A stretch of DNA of 64,000 nucleotides. It comes from Rubripirellula tenax. GTDB taxonomy: Bacteria; Planctomycetota; Planctomycetia; Pirellulales; Pirellulaceae. Below, piece after piece: positions 63,999 to 64,000 of the stretch (position 1 is the first letter of the stretch; each line of letters starts with the position of its first letter). The notes under the pieces were generated by a model. It was given only the letters and a program-made list of their open reading frames with translations, had not been told where the DNA came from and searched no databases. The translations under genes were made by a program, and so were the position numbers. The stretch covers positions 124,001 through 188,000 of the forward strand of contig NZ_SJPW01000001.1 in NCBI RefSeq assembly GCF_007860125.1. The letters run 5' to 3'.

Positions 63999-64000
63999 AT

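Noticed and set aside
1-64000. CRISPR arrays, insertion sequences, prophage or integrated element
   Set aside because: No regularly spaced direct repeats, transposase, integrase or phage structural genes were seen; gene content and codon style are uniform along the window.

Overview
The window looks like a chromosomal segment of a planctomycete, most likely from the Pirellulaceae (Rhodopirellula-like). The signs are planctomycete-typical families (DUF1549/DUF1553 and DUF1501 proteins, an ECF sigma factor with a large membrane anti-sigma partner, PEP-CTERM proteins, a kinase-ATPase giant), moderately high GC, frequent GTG/TTG starts and weak Shine-Dalgarno sequences. No insertion sequence, prophage, CRISPR array, rRNA or tRNA gene was recognised. 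Gene content is mostly chromosomal housekeeping mixed with lineage-specific genes.

Layout. 1-547: 3' part of a histidine phosphatase. 680-6241: a four-gene unit of a DUF1549/DUF1553 cytochrome-like protein, a DUF1501 protein, an ECF sigma factor and a transmembrane anti-sigma-like protein with a heme-type CxxCH motif. 6546-10886: a 1446-residue secreted VWA protein with a glycine-rich linker, closed by a clear terminator. 11088-16684: a flagellar rod/ring operon (flgF, flgG, flgA, flgH, flgI, flgJ-like, flgN-like). 16799-25246: an acyltransferase, argJ, an ABC-2 exporter pair, arsS with a methyltransferase-like partner, a Ca/Na antiporter and a small membrane-anchored protein. 25398-28574: two PEP-CTERM-type exported proteins, one a GH128-like glycoside hydrolase.

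28747-33556 is the most striking unit. It encodes a cytosolic protein with cyclic-nucleotide-binding-like domains fused to a 16-cysteine ferredoxin, a five-helix membrane protein with two H-x13-H pairs (a diheme cytochrome b pattern), and a membrane-anchored decaheme cytochrome c. Together they read as a transmembrane electron conduit with a built-in sensory module.

33592-41180: yjbQ, a small self-contained transcription unit (promoter, structured leader, 74-residue protein, terminator), the menaquinone futalosine genes mqnB/mqnD behind tsaD, an animal-like UDP-glucose dehydrogenase, a lipoprotein and a Gfo/Idh/MocA oxidoreductase. 41422-46660: a kinase-ATPase signalling giant and a companion gene. 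46740-55728: a ThDP decarboxylase, small membrane, FHA and metalloprotease-like proteins, a radical SAM protein, a CPBP protease, rdgB and a BshB1-like deacetylase. 55785-63109: the nusA-infB-rbfA translation/transcription cluster, followed on the same strand by a degenerate endonuclease III-like domain with a histone-H1-like tail and a YebC regulator. The window ends in an exported protein of unknown function.

All calls are from reading the sequence and recalled family signatures; no database search was made.
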